The notes under the pieces were generated by a model. It saw nothing but the letters and a program-made list of their open reading frames with translations, made no database searches and was not told the DNA's origin. A DNA stretch of 64,000 bases from Nitzschia sp. DOCU1 (taxonomy: Eukaryota > Bacillariophyta > Bacillariophyceae > Bacillariales > Bacillariaceae), in the NCBI GenBank assembly GCA_951394045.1, contig OX595998.1:1798001-1862000 (forward strand), given 5' to 3'. The stretch's first letter is position 1. The number at the start of each line of letters is the position of its first letter. Both the position numbers and the translations under genes were made by a program. This document shows positions 1 through 11,023 of this stretch, one piece after another.

Positions 1-2029
1 CTTGGAATCGTAGTAATAGGACTTGCAGCCCATTACTCCCAATGCAACAAATCTTCTTCTTGCTTTGGAGGGCGGCGGGGACTCTTCACAGGGAGGACTT
101 TTACTTACACCACAGCACAAGAGCCAACTCCTCATTTCGCCTTAATCGGCAATTCGACATGCAGTACGGGGTGGCGGCCACAGTGTTTGCTCCTGTCGCC
201 GGGTTGATATTTTTGTTCATCTTTAACCACGGACGAAATGAAAGGATCACATCAGATACCAGTGAGTGATGAGGAGCAACACCAACAACCGGCGATCAGG
301 ATGAATCGTCATGTTTCTTCAGGGCTGTAAGCTTTTCCAGCTGATAAACAAAACGGACAATGTTGACCTTCTTTGATAAGGATTAATAATAGTACCTTTG
401 ATAAGGATTGTTAATAATAGTACCTTCTAGTCCTTTAGCATGCTTCTTGTCCTGGATCTCAGGATAGTGCTAGTGGGTGGTCGAGGCCCCCCCTACCGCT
501 TGACGACAGAGGAGCGTGAGCTACTACAGTATACCACATGTAGGAGGCACTCGTCCCACACACACAGCACGCACAGGCTGGAAGGTTTCAAGTGGCTTCG
601 CATTGACGGCTAATGGTACAATGATGAAGCGACTGCTGATTCCCATTACTACTGTACGTAAATTGCGGAAATATTATATACAAAAGCGTTACGCCGTAGC
701 CACTACTAACTTGGCTTCCTTAAAAGATGTTAGTCGATAAACTTTGTGGTTCCAAAATTTCTCCGGTAGTACTAGTATACAGTGAGACGTCACGAGGAAC
801 TCCTCCCACAGATGATGAGTTTTTTCTAAGAATCGTCTTTCTTCATTCCGGCACCACCGCCATCAGCAGATGCTTACCACCAATATCGAATCAGAGGCAG
901 CTTATGAAGCTACTGCGTCTGCCGTTCGAACTGCTGCTGGGGGTCTCCCTTCTTCTTCTTGTCTAGTAGTGCTTGATGATGATCGTCGTCCGAAAAAACG
1001 TCGAGTAGTAGCAGTTCTGAATCTTCATCGGAAACACCGATCAATTCCAAAACACATTCAACGACCCGCAAAGTATACAACCTGCGTAGATGCGGATCTT
1101 GCATTCCTCTGTCTCGCTCTTCATGCTGACGGCCCCGCCCCTCCTGGATAGAAGGTTCACAGCAGGAGAATGATGATGATACGAGGAATTGAGGAAGGGA
1201 AGTTACGATTCTTCTTCTTGTTGTTCTGGCACGTTCCGCCTCAGCTGTACCTTTCACGATATAGCTCGTGTTGGTTTGGTTTGTCATGTTGATGAGTCGC
1301 AAAGATGATTGCGGCGAGGGTGAGGATGTGTCGACGAAATGAAGGGCTTCGGGAAATTGTAAGGCTACGAGCCGCTGAGCCTGATTTTGCGTGATGGGCC
1401 GTATCAAAAAGTGACGGAAGTTGAACCACTCACCTTGGATTGTGTACCTTCCGCGCCTTCCGGTAAGGCCGAAAAATACGTGAGTGGTTCATTGACAAGA
1501 ATGCATTATTGCCCAGAGTGAAGCCGAACTTGAACGGACTTCTTATTCTTTAATTATGCACTCTTGTTTTGCCCGAGATGTTAATCCAAAGAGGCATAAG
1601 TCAGCGGAACGGGGGGGGGTTCGCAGGGTAACAACAGAACTGTTAAGATTCGGAAGATTCCCTCGTTATACACGGTTATAATGCCTCGTTGGGGCGCGCG
1701 GCGGTCTGGATTGAAGGGTTTTCGCATGAATCTTTGTTGACAAGGAATGACCCTGGCTTCACTGAATTAAATAAAAACTTCACTACCTACCAAATAGGCG
1801 AGCTCGGCCGCCTCCTTCGCACAATGAAAGAACAAGAACTCCGTTTAAGATAGCTTCACTCTGGGCAATAATGCGTTTTTGTCACTGGGCGTCAATCACG
1901 GTGTGCTTCGATCTGGGCAATAATACGTTTTGTCAATGAACGACTTGGGCGTCACTCGCTAGGGTGTGAACCTTTCGTTCCCCGTACTGGCGCCGACGCC
2001 GTTGATCACACTTCTTCCGTGAACTCAGA
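1..2029. other. Non-coding or unresolved stretch upstream of the DUF2252 gene
   Basis: No reading frame here shows a recognisable domain or a convincing start. The longest open frame (minus strand, about 910-1407) opens at a TTG codon, has no family motifs and is Arg/Ser-rich. A run of nine G lies at 1611-1619. An inverted-repeat structure at 1493-1950 is listed separately. The last ~150 bases before 2030 presumably hold the promoter of the DUF2252 gene. Confidence 0.5.
1493..1950. repeat. Inverted repeat with a third tandem copy (possible small foldback element)
   Basis: A 32-bp arm at 1493-1524 is repeated in inverted orientation at 1853-1884 (30 of 32 bases match; core GCATTATTGCCCAGAGTGAA). 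A third, related copy follows at about 1911-1935 in the same orientation as the second. A further perfect 11-bp inverted pair (GAACCACTCAC at about 1424-1434 and its complement at about 1480-1490) sits just outside the left arm. The ~330 bp between the arms has no gene. It could be a MITE-like remnant or a foldback structure. No target-site duplication could be fixed. Confidence 0.55.
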
Positions 2030-3493
2030 ATGGAGAACGGAGCGAAAAAGATGCTCTTGGATTTTGTGAGATCCAAATTCTACTCTAATGGTCTCACAAC
2101 ATTTCGGCCTCTTGAAACTCCAAACATGTTTCTTCAGATTTCGTTAATCTTTTTCATCCTTCTGGGCGCCAATGTTGTGGTAGGTGATGTGGTTGCTGAA
2201 ATGAACACATGGAATGCCGACATTTCCGCCGCCGACAGGACGGCGAAGTACTGCAAGATGGCAACGAGTCCTTTCATCTTCTACCGTGGAACCAACCACT
2301 TGTTCTGGAAAGATTTCGCTGGAGACTATCGGCTCAGTCAATTTGGAAATAGCAAGACGGTGACTTGGTTACAAGGGGATCTTCACGTGGAGAACTTTGG
2401 AGCGTTCGAAAACGACCAGGGCGACGTCATCTATTCCATCAACGATTATGATGAAAGCATCGTTGCCGACTATCAATACGATATCTGGCGCATGGCCATC
2501 AGCATTGTTCTTTGGATGAACGATCTGGGCGAGACCAGTTCTTCCTTTCAATCTGATGTTATCGATGCGTTCTCTGAATCCTATCTGGACAGCATGGCTA
2601 CCTATCGAGGTACCAGTGCTGAAATGAACAAGAAATTCACAGCTTCTAACACTTATGGGAAGCTCGACAACTTCTTGAGTAACGTCGAACAAAATGAAGG
2701 CAGGGTTAATATGCTGAAGGAGTGGTGCAGCAAAGATAGCAACGGAATTAGACGCTTCGACCTCACCCACGAAGACCTTGAAGCTGCCGCCTCGGCCAAG
2801 AAAACCGAGATCAAGAATGCCTTTTCCGCTTACAAATCAACGACATCACTTTCAGGGCAAGGTACAGGGGCGGGACAATACTTTTACATCAAGGATATTG
2901 CCAAGCGACTTAATGCTGGCACTGGAAGTCTTGGCAAAGAACGCTATTACGTTTTGATCGAAGGGCCCAGTACTTCTCAAGACGATGATGTCATTCTCGA
3001 CATGAAGCTTCAAAGTGCCCCTACTCCATACACGTACTTGGGTGCTTCTACTCAAACCAAGTATAACAGTGACTTTGGGTCGAACCATGCCCGGCGTCAC
3101 ATGGTTGGCTACAAAGCCCTCATCGATGAAGTGGATAACAACTTAGGTTGGGTCTACTTGGCATCCAGTGGGTACTTCAGCGTCCGAGAACGATCGGCGT
3201 TCAAAAAAACGTTTGATCCGGCCTATTTGGGCAACGATGGCGACTTTGTGGAAATGGCCGAACAGTGGGGAGCCGTCTTGGCAACAGCTCATGCCAGAGC
3301 GGACCAAGACAGCAACCCGTATGTTGTCTACAGTGTGGACAAGCAAATTGACGACAAGACTAGTGGCTTGCATTCGGTATTCCGAGATTTGGTTCGACAG
3401 ATTGCCTTCGAATACGCCTCACAAGTACAGAACGATTGGAACACCTTCCTCGCCAATCTCCTTCCACCGAACTGTCCGGTTATCAACGTATAG
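2030..3493 (+). CDS. DUF2252 family protein, predicted secreted or ER-targeted
   Basis: A 487-aa protein of the DUF2252 family, whose members have a kinase-like fold in bacteria and some eukaryotes but no established reaction. Family blocks seen: SPFIFYRGTNHLFWKD near residue 80, GDLHVENFG near 118, and the INDYDES block near 138, which is the usual D-x-N-D-F/Y-D signature. Length matches the family (about 430-490 aa). Residues 1-32 are polar. Met33 (2126) begins a hydrophobic run, MFLQISLIFFILLGANVVVG, that looks like a signal peptide, so translation may start at 2126 rather than 2030. No intron is apparent. The family is best known in bacteria, so transfer into the diatom lineage is possible but untested. 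The family call is firm; the function is unknown. Confidence 0.88.
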   Translation: MENGAKKMLLDFVRSKFYSNGLTTFRPLETPNMFLQISLIFFILLGANVVVGDVVAEMNTWNADISAADRTAKYCKMATSPFIFYRGTNHLFWKDFAGDYRLSQFGNSKTVTWLQGDLHVENFGAFENDQGDVIYSINDYDESIVADYQYDIWRMAISIVLWMNDLGETSSSFQSDVIDAFSESYLDSMATYRGTSAEMNKKFTASNTYGKLDNFLSNVEQNEGRVNMLKEWCSKDSNGIRRFDLTHEDLEAAASAKKTEIKNAFSAYKSTTSLSGQGTGAGQYFYIKDIAKRLNAGTGSLGKERYYVLIEGPSTSQDDDVILDMKLQSAPTPYTYLGASTQTKYNSDFGSNHARRHMVGYKALIDEVDNNLGWVYLASSGYFSVRERSAFKKTFDPAYLGNDGDFVEMAEQWGAVLATAHARADQDSNPYVVYSVDKQIDDKTSGLHSVFRDLVRQIAFEYASQVQNDWNTFLANLLPPNCPVINV

Positions 3494-5822
3494 CTGCGTG
3501 GTGGTTTAGTACGTTTTGCATAGGCCTAAGTTTTACTACACACTACCGGTATATTGCCTTCTTCTTCTTCAGCTTTGATTTATAGTAGGATAATGGAATG
3601 CGGATCGAGAGTATTGGTCGTTTCTATGTTCTGTTGGACTGCAAATCCAAGACTGGTCGCTTGTTGTATTTACTAGACGCTGTTACACGCCTGGAAGAAT
3701 CCATTCAATACTTTCCAACATTCGATATACGATGTCGATCCACCCTAATCGCAGTTTCAGCAATATTTGCTATTATACTTGAGCCAACTTGCAGCTTCTC
3801 AAGTCTGTGACCAACGCGTTCCTCCGTCAAGTCCCCGAGATCCTGGACAGGCAAGTCGGCATGCCTGTGCTTTCGGTCGATATTTTTGGGCTGAACGACT
3901 ACTTGAAATGCGCAAAAATCTTTGTATCGCTCGCGCTCCTTAATTTGGCAGTTCTACCCTTGAGAGCAAGGAAGCCCAAACGGGGGAGGAACGTTGTACT
4001 CCAAGGCTACACTGTCGATGCGAATCACTCCGAATCTTCCATGCATGATGGATTGTCGCATGCAATACTAGTACCGTCTGTGAGCTGCCCGACTTTTAGA
4101 AATCTTCAAACATTGCCCCCCCCCCCCCCCCCCCGCGCTCCAAGTATCGGCGCTAGTATTAGTACTTGTTCTTCCCGACGACGACAAAGCACCAAGTACC
4201 CGACACAACACCAAGCATCACTCAAGGGCGATAATGACTAAATGGTCCGAGCTGCAAATGTCCATTCTTGCCGGCAAACTATACGAGCTGCGGAAACCCT
4301 TCGTAATGGAATCGAAAATCTGATCGTGATGTCACCGCCTTGCAAGAACAGAAATCTCCTTTCAGAACTACTAGCATCCAGCACTACCAAAGAGGCATGA
4401 AGCGGAATCTCATTGGCTCACACTCCCTACTGCCGGTACTCTGATTCGAAGGTCGAACCCAACCACCGTCGCCAAGCGTTGTTGAAACTCAGCCCATCCG
4501 TTTGGGTCACTCAAGATGGCTTGCAGCAAATCGTTCCATAGAACTAGCGTATTAACTCAGGCGAGGACCATTCTTTCTGTTGGAATAGCACAAAGTGGCC
4601 ATTCCTTCACTGAAAAGAGTAGCGGGGAGAGGTTTTCGTTCCTCGCCTTGGTGCAATGAGTGATGATGTTGCAAGTGAAAGGTTTTAGTTGCAAAATGCA
4701 CGGCGATGAGATGCAAAATACTTTGGCGCAAGGCCCGTTCAGCTCGCCTGCTTCCGAGCCAACGTCATTTTTTTACTACAAGCTACAATGTCGCACTAAA
4801 TTTCATACGACTTTTCGATCTTCAACTGCCGGCAGTCGGTTGATGGCGCGAACCGAGAACCACGACCCTGTGAGAAATAAAGAACGCCGATCTGGCCCCT
4901 TTTCTTCGGCTTTCACCTTCTACGAATTCGCTGAAACGGGAACGAGCTCAAATAAGGAGAATCCTAACAGCAACTACCCTCTATTTCTTCCATCATCCGA
5001 GCACTATCCTGGAGCTATCTTACAACCGAACTTGTAACTACCGTATTGTTGCTACTATCGTCTCGTTGCACTACGATGCTAGAACTTTGGCCTGCTACTA
5101 CAGTGGTAGAGTAGCTCATGCCAGGTAGTACGACTACTAGGTAGATACACGTACTATGCCGAGGCATCCTTGGTGCACCAGCAAGCGGCGGATCTCCCGC
5201 CGAAGAAAAAACCCGGATTCGTCGTTTGTTGTTGCAAGTAGTTCCTCCCCTCCTTAGCAGCAAGGTCCTTTTTTCTCCATGTCTTCGTCTACTACTTGTT
5301 GTATTTATTTGGTACTGATGGTCATTTGTGGCGACGCGAACCTGCTGCTGCCGCCGCCGAAGGATGCATCAACAACAACAGCATAATAGTAGCAACATAA
5401 AACTTATCTCATTTTCTAGTTGAGGGCCAAGAAAGAAACCTTTCGAAACTAGGTAAAACTGTCCCCCACGTAAGACTCTGCAGCAACATCCCCAGAGACA
5501 AGTCTTAAAATGTCGGAGTTCTGTTCCCCGGTTAGAGAAGCCGGCGGAATATGGCTGGGTATGTACTTTTTCTTCCATAGCAGTGAAGTTGTCGACGAAG
5601 GTTAGTAACAAATCTGCTACCACAAGGTAGATTCATTCCTGATTTCCGCCTCCAATGTACTGTCTGCGCTTTTTACTCATTCAACAAAACCAGTTGAATG
5701 TACAAGGGGCAATTGTTAGCTATGCAGTGAAGGAAGCTACATTATCTTTGATTATGCCCCTGTTCTGACCGAAAAGCACACGCCCTCCCGTCAGAGTCAA
5801 CATTGCCTCTTCCTTCACCAAA
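3494..5822. other. Long intergenic stretch, no supported gene
   Basis: About 2.3 kb with no family motif on either strand. Short open frames (for example 3789-4241 and 4660-5037, plus strand) are compositionally weak and unsupported. It holds a long C homopolymer (listed separately) and several CTACTA/TAGTAG clusters around 5035-5150. Confidence 0.5.
4116..4134 (+). repeat. Poly-C tract (19 C)
   Basis: Nineteen consecutive C on the plus strand, so G19 on the minus strand. Such tracts are length-variable and prone to sequencing error. Confidence 0.95.
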
Positions 5823-6851
5823 ATGGGAGGAAGCACAACAAGGACGGAAACGCAAAAATTGCGAGAAAGTTTCCATAGCAGAAGGTGCACAAATTTCACA
5901 TCACCTTTTGAACGTGAGACCGTCCCATCGCTTCGAATTCAGCAAGTCAAAATAATCAAAATGGAAAGAGATAACTCATCTAGTGGAGGAAGCAACCGTT
6001 CCCTTGGAAAGTTCATGGAAGATTTGTTACGGCAGAGATCGTTTCAAGGGATTCCACAGGGGGAACTTATCATTGTCAACGACAACGCTAGCACTCAGTT
6101 TGAACACTCGACGCCACCCTCGCCCGTTCTACAAAAGGTCTTGGCCCGAGGGTCGTCAAAGAGATCCTTGGATACCAACACCACGGGCTCGACATGCACT
6201 AGCACGTCCTCACTGGCGTCACCTTCTGGGGGCAGTAGTTCCAGTACACCCGTTTGTCCTTCAATTCTCAGACTACCGGACTCACCCGCAAGTATTCTGT
6301 CGGACAGCAATGGCGATCATGATCAATTTTCACCACCAAATGCACCTAATTTACTACTTTTTGGTGGACCTTGCCGCACTTCTTCGAATACCACCACCTC
6401 TTCACCAACTAGTTCCGCTGTCAACAACCGATGGCGTCCATCAATTGCTCCAGTTCCCCCAATAACTGCCAGAAGTTCCATGAAGCTTCCACGCCGGCAG
6501 ATCTCTGGCGAAGAATATTGTTTCAGCCCCGAATGTTCCTGTCATGCCTTTGCAGCAATGGCCCCCCTTAACGGTAACGCCTCTCAGACCAGCAAGACGA
6601 ACAAAGGCGGCAAACCCACGGCGGCCACAGACGACGACGAGAAGAATCGTGAAGAAGAAATTCAGCGCGACAATGATGACAGCACAGACAAAGATAAACA
6701 CTGTCCCCAGGATGCTGATGACGTGAAGAAACAGTTTGCCGATAACAAGGAAATGTTGGACGACAACAAAGTGATGAAGCGAAATCATGGTGGGAAGTCG
6801 AGCCCACCAACAACGACCCTTCGAAGCATTTTGCGATTCGTGGCGATATAG
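5823..6851 (+). CDS. Ser/Thr-rich hypothetical protein
   Basis: Open frame of 342 aa, intronless. I do not recognise a family. Residues about 95-215 are very rich in Ser, Thr, Pro and Gly, with repeated S/T-P steps (for example TPPSPVL, LASPSGG) that look like disordered, phosphorylatable sequence. Near residue 230 is a more ordered, conserved-looking block, EEYCFSPECSCHAFAAMAP, with three Cys. The next ~70 residues are strongly charged (Asp/Glu/Lys). The protein ends with a short hydrophobic LRSILRFVAI. Two in-frame ATG codons have good context (both CAAAATGG): 5823, and 5961 (Met47). The second would give 296 aa and is about equally likely. The long frame and its codon periodicity support a real gene. 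The role is unknown. Confidence 0.6.
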   Translation: MGGSTTRTETQKLRESFHSRRCTNFTSPFERETVPSLRIQQVKIIKMERDNSSSGGSNRSLGKFMEDLLRQRSFQGIPQGELIIVNDNASTQFEHSTPPSPVLQKVLARGSSKRSLDTNTTGSTCTSTSSLASPSGGSSSSTPVCPSILRLPDSPASILSDSNGDHDQFSPPNAPNLLLFGGPCRTSSNTTTSSPTSSAVNNRWRPSIAPVPPITARSSMKLPRRQISGEEYCFSPECSCHAFAAMAPLNGNASQTSKTNKGGKPTAATDDDEKNREEEIQRDNDDSTDKDKHCPQDADDVKKQFADNKEMLDDNKVMKRNHGGKSSPPTTTLRSILRFVAI

Positions 6852-7153
6852 GAGTAGGGGTAACTTGTTTCTTCCACACTTGGAGCAATTGATCGGTACT
6901 CCTCGAGTGCTATGTTACTACAGCAGGACCATAAACAAATAGTAGGACCCAGGCAGCTACTACTACCGAAGCAAATTTTCGTGCCTAGTAAGAATCGCGT
7001 TTTATACTTAGGAACGCACTTCCTTCTTCATTGGCGCTTCCCTCCTCTGCTGTTGACTTGCTCTACAACGCCTTTGTCTTGTGGTCTGTAGCGCATTAAT
7101 TACATTCTTCTTTGATTGTGTAAGACCTGAGCCCCTTCAAGTATACTCGTTGG
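6852..7153. other. Convergent intergenic spacer
   Basis: About 300 bp between two converging genes, with CTACTACTACC-type motifs near 6955-6970. Nothing else is evident. It probably contains both 3' UTRs. Confidence 0.5.
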
Positions 7154-8419
7154 CTAGTACCCGCGAGCTTCAAAGTCTTTCAGTAAGCGTACGACTTGTT
7201 GGGTCGTCATTTGCGCCAGGAGTAGCCGTGCCTCTAATCCATAGTGAGCCGGAATATCACCTTCAATCCGATTGGGTGGCAGTGACCGTGGCCAAATTGC
7301 TCCTCCCCAATCGACATATGTCAAAGCTGTTCCATTGACATTTGGGGGTTGTTGTTGATGTATCCATTCTACGGATTGTCGATTCAACTGCTGAAACTCT
7401 TGTAGGGTTTCATTCGAAACGGCCTTTGAAAAGCCTGTCGTTCTCCACAAAACACCATGCGGACTCCTCTGTCCCTCGTGTGTTTGCTGCAAAAGGGACG
7501 CCATTTGCTGAGCCCCTTTCAATCCAAAAGATTCTAGTTTTTGTGGAGCTGGCATGTCCTTGGGAGTGCTGCTTTTGCCCTGCTGTATTCTGAGAGCTTG
7601 CTGTATCAAATTCAATTCGGCTTCGGTATAAGATTGACCCTGCACTTGTTCTTGCAGTTGTTGTTCCTCAAGCGTAGGTTTGTCCCTTGGAAGTGGCACA
7701 GAACATACACGTTCGCGTACTAGCTCATGCAGCCCCACGCCCACTATAATCAGGGAATATCGCTGCAAGTCCCATGCAAAATCGTGTGAAAATTGCGATA
7801 TATCCTTGTAACATTCGGCTCGAACATAATCAAAGGACCTGCTGATGTTTCTGCTTGTCGCTACTTTTCGACACAAGCTTTCTTTCGACCACATTCCGTC
7901 TCCCATTCTAGGACGCAAATACTCTCGCCTGGCAGTGGCCCGTTGATCGAAACAAGAATCTTCTTCAATGATTCCTTTGGAGACGGCATACCTGTTAACA
8001 TCAATAACCCTTAGGTGATTGAGCTCATCGACAGAAATATCCTCGGAAGAAGAATTCAGTATTGCATAAAGGGTAGCGTAGGCGCGACGGACAGTGGAAT
8101 CCCCAATCCACAACACGTCGAACTCACTAAAAGCCTTTAGCATATCTTGCTTGGAATACAAAGGAACGTGAGGGGGTGGAACGAATTGATTTCCAAACCA
8201 GCCGTACGTTTGGTTTAATAGAGCCGCAGCATCATGATCCTGCTGACAATCTAATCCTGCAAAAGCGGCATCCGAACCCCCGACATTGCCTCTAGTGAGA
8301 TAGAGTCGAGTTTTGCTGAAAGATACAACTTCTACATTGTATATCCACAAAGCCAGGACAACTAGCCCCAGTGCGATGAAGTGCAAGGATCGAGGCCGGA
8401 TGGCGCCTTTGGACGTCAT
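7154..8419 (-). CDS. Type II membrane protein with SGNH/PC-esterase-like domain
   Basis: A 421-aa protein starting at the ATG at 8419; the frame extends to a TTG at 8440, but a TGA lies two codons upstream of that. Residues about 12-31 form one membrane segment after a short basic N-terminus, which predicts a type II Golgi/ER protein. The luminal part has the block I motif FDVLWIGDSTVRRAY (Gly-Asp-Ser at 106-108), as in the PC-esterase/trichome-birefringence-like and CAS1 groups. Near the C-terminus, EGDIPAHYGLEARLLL can supply the Asp and His of the D-x-x-H block. A middle segment, LIIVGVGLHEL, fits the strand carrying the oxyanion block. Family members O-acetylate glycans or act as esterases. 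The substrate here is unknown. Assignment rests on these motifs alone. Confidence 0.68.
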   Translation of the reverse strand: MTSKGAIRPRSLHFIALGLVVLALWIYNVEVVSFSKTRLYLTRGNVGGSDAAFAGLDCQQDHDAAALLNQTYGWFGNQFVPPPHVPLYSKQDMLKAFSEFDVLWIGDSTVRRAYATLYAILNSSSEDISVDELNHLRVIDVNRYAVSKGIIEEDSCFDQRATARREYLRPRMGDGMWSKESLCRKVATSRNISRSFDYVRAECYKDISQFSHDFAWDLQRYSLIIVGVGLHELVRERVCSVPLPRDKPTLEEQQLQEQVQGQSYTEAELNLIQQALRIQQGKSSTPKDMPAPQKLESFGLKGAQQMASLLQQTHEGQRSPHGVLWRTTGFSKAVSNETLQEFQQLNRQSVEWIHQQQPPNVNGTALTYVDWGGAIWPRSLPPNRIEGDIPAHYGLEARLLLAQMTTQQVVRLLKDFEARGY

Positions 8420-9145
8420 CCTTCTTTCGATCCCAAACAAAAGTCAAGGATGAAGCATAGGCAGTGTCACGTCAATCCATTGAAACGAGATCGATGGTTG
8501 TGTTGTGTATATGAGTGTCAGAAGCGCAACGAGATGATAATGGGAGAAAGAGGGGCGGTCCGATGCTGATGCTGAGAGTCTCTCGCCTACTTTTGTTGCA
8601 TCTGGCGATGGGGAATGCGTTGGTTCGGAATGGTCAAATGCCATTTCGAAGATCGAATGAGTCAACTCGCTATGCATCGTCAGCATCCTGGCGGCGTCCA
8701 GACCATCGGAGGGCTTTCCTTTTTCTCGAAGAACTCCATTGAGTCGAAGAAGGCCCAAACCGAAATGACTCTAGGTTTTAAGCACTTTTCGAACTTCCTC
8801 AAAAACAACGACCATGACACTATTTTGCAAGCCAACCTGCGGCAGCCCTTATTGCTTTCAGGCCCTAATTCATAGCTACATGCGTTATTCGAAACATCCC
8901 TGACCAGACTTGAGCAGGGGGCATTGTCCAAATCCGCCTACAGCAGTTGACCTCGCTTCGTGAAATTTACGATTTGTCGTTTTCAGGACTCCACAAATCG
9001 AGCCCCCAAAGAGCCCAAAAATCGACCCTTTTCTGGCTTTTCTCAACTCACAAGCAACCTAGCTAAAATGACCGGGTGGTCTCATAAACTTTGACTTACG
9101 GTCGTATTGGGGTTGTAATTGCAGGCGTTTTAGTCGCCGATAAGC
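8420..9145. other. Intergenic stretch upstream of the membrane esterase-like gene
   Basis: No supported gene. It presumably includes the 5' region of the minus-strand gene starting at 8419. Short open frames on both strands have no recognisable motif. Confidence 0.4.
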
Positions 9146-9625
9146 CTTCCCACACGTACGGTCAAATTCGAGCGTTTTGGGGATGTCTTATTGCACCATT
9201 TGGCACGAGTCATTTCTACGCGAAGCCGTGGTCCCTCGCGAGGATCCTGGGTCAAACATTCGAGTGAAGTTGCCTTGCTTCCGGGAACGATTAACAATTT
9301 CGCCGAAGTCGTGGCCTTGCCACCCTTGAAAGACAACGACTATGCAGATGCTGATAGCCGAGTTTCCCGCCAATGCCGGCGACGCCACTTTGGCGGGCTA
9401 CAGCAGTGTGTCAAGGGAGCCCGGAAAGCCCCGGCGTGGACACGAAATGAACACATTGTAGTCATGGTGATGGCAGGAGGCTAAAAGGTCGAATCCACGG
9501 TGGATAAATTGCACGATGGCGGTTTAACTATTGTCGCCAGTGACAAAGATGACGATCACGGTGTCGGTGGACAATCCATTTCACAGCGCTTGGGGATTTT
9601 GCGCTATTTTATTCTTTCCTTAAAG
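9146..9625 (+). pseudogene. Decayed ABC-A-like transporter fragment (nucleotide-binding region)
   Basis: No intact frame, but pieces in different frames read like the region before and across the first ATP-binding domain of ABC-A transporters. FGTSHFYAKPWSL near 9190-9235 resembles the conserved E/F-G-x-x-x-PWYF block. A frame through 9335-9365 reads KTTTMQMLIAEFPANAGDAT, which matches a Walker A end (GKTTT-x-x-M-L-x-G) and the following P-x-x-G-x-A segment; the Walker A Gly codon position is a TGA stop. A third stretch near 9570-9600 reads SISQRLGILRYFILSL, like the I-R-x-x-L-G-v-C-P-Q segment with its Q-loop destroyed. Stops and frame changes lie between the blocks. This is an old remnant. 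The family call is a judgement from motif order only. Confidence 0.45.
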
Positions 9626-9637
9626 TAAGGCATCGGA

Positions 9638-10790
9638 GTGACGATGGGAGTCGGAACCTTTCGATGGGTAGAAAAGGCGGAACAAAACGAAACTGGACGC
9701 ACAGGCACAGACAGTGGCACTAATGGCGTGTGGAACGAAGAAGAATTGAATGATTCCTACGCGGAGGCTAGAACGCAACTTGCTGCACGAACAAACGAAC
9801 CGGTCGTACATTGCGGCGTTTACAGCGAGTGCCAGTTACCCCAGTTCTGCTCTGGACAAGGCCTTCACAACCGACGACTTTTGGCCCATGGTCACGTTTC
9901 CCCATTTCGATGCCCGCCTGACTGGGGTATTGGGAACAACCGGGGCGACACAAGTTCGATTGTGCCCCCTTGCTCGCCCTGCCTTGCAAACCAGCTTGGA
10001 GGACTATGTCGTGGCACGACAACTGGACGACTGTGCTAATTGCCCGACGGTCAATCAAATTATGAATCAGCTGAAAGAGACACTACCTTTCGATTTGGCA
10101 AATATCACCGTTCACGACGGATCCAATCTTGTCAAATGACATTTTGGATAGTCCTGTGGACGCGCAGGCTGTCGAACTCAGGCTCATGCAAAATTTGGGC
10201 GTTGGTATCCTTTCGGACATGGGTCGATCCAATGAAATGAGTCCCGACGTGAGATTGGTGTATCCCGGCTTTGCGGATTTTCAACAAGTCGTATTGGCGG
10301 CCGCTATCAGAATGGTCTTTCCGTGGGCGGAAATACTCCAGCAAGCCTTGCCCTTTGATCTTACGGCCATGGAAACGGGAGACTCTGCGGACTCGTACTT
10401 TTCCATCTTGTTGCAATCTTGCAGTTGACAAACCGTGTCGTATGGAGTACGAGGATCCAAGGTGGTGTATAATGGTCCACTCTCGGATGTACCTAAGGAG
10501 CTTGTTGACACCGCTGTGATGCCGCCTTAGTCTTAGAGGACGAGTTGTCGAGTCTAAAGAATGACGCCAAATGTTTACAAGAGGTTCGTTCCGACTAGAT
10601 GAATCTCAGGAAGACGCCACGAAAGCACGTTCCCTGGAACAAGAAGTCAAGGACAAACGAGATTGCATGGAGCAAGAATTGTAAGCTGTGAGTCAAGCGT
10701 ACTCCAATTTGGAAGAAAAGTACCGTACGGCGGCGATATCTGCAATGCTATCCCGACGTGTCAGAAGTAATATATTAGGTCGCTAGCGTC
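9638..10790 (+). pseudogene. Decayed coding sequence of unknown family, possibly continuing the same gene
   Basis: Several overlapping plus-strand frames hand over to one another with no stop-free path. One runs from about 9750 to 10139; it is followed in another frame at about 10140-10430 (LVYPGFADFQQVVLAAAIRM, then LPFDLTAMETGDSADSYFS), and then by short pieces with coiled-coil character at 10540-10760 (LEDELSSLKNDAKCL, NLEEKYRTAAISAM). The amino-acid composition looks like real protein broken by frameshifts and stops. It may be the extracellular loop and later parts of the ABC-A-like remnant just upstream, or a second dead gene. The coiled-coil pieces do not fit an ABC transporter. I cannot name the family. 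Confidence 0.4.
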
Positions 10791-11023
10791 AATCGTGAGC
10801 TGTTCTTGGCTCTTGGTAATGTTTTTTATTGGTCTACGAAATATGCCCGCCCCCGTTGTAACACTACTACATAGAATCTCTTCCTGAGCCGTTGCTAGTA
10901 GTAGTACTTAGTAAGATATTGATTTTTATTCTATGAAATATTCCCCTCCCTTAGTTGTAAACTCTACTATTTTTCCTCCAAACACGGGCCAATCCATCAA
11001 GAATGGAGTCTATGTCTACCTCG

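Noticed and set aside
910..1407. 165-aa minus-strand open frame
   Set aside because: Starts at TTG, has no family motif, and overlaps other equally weak frames.
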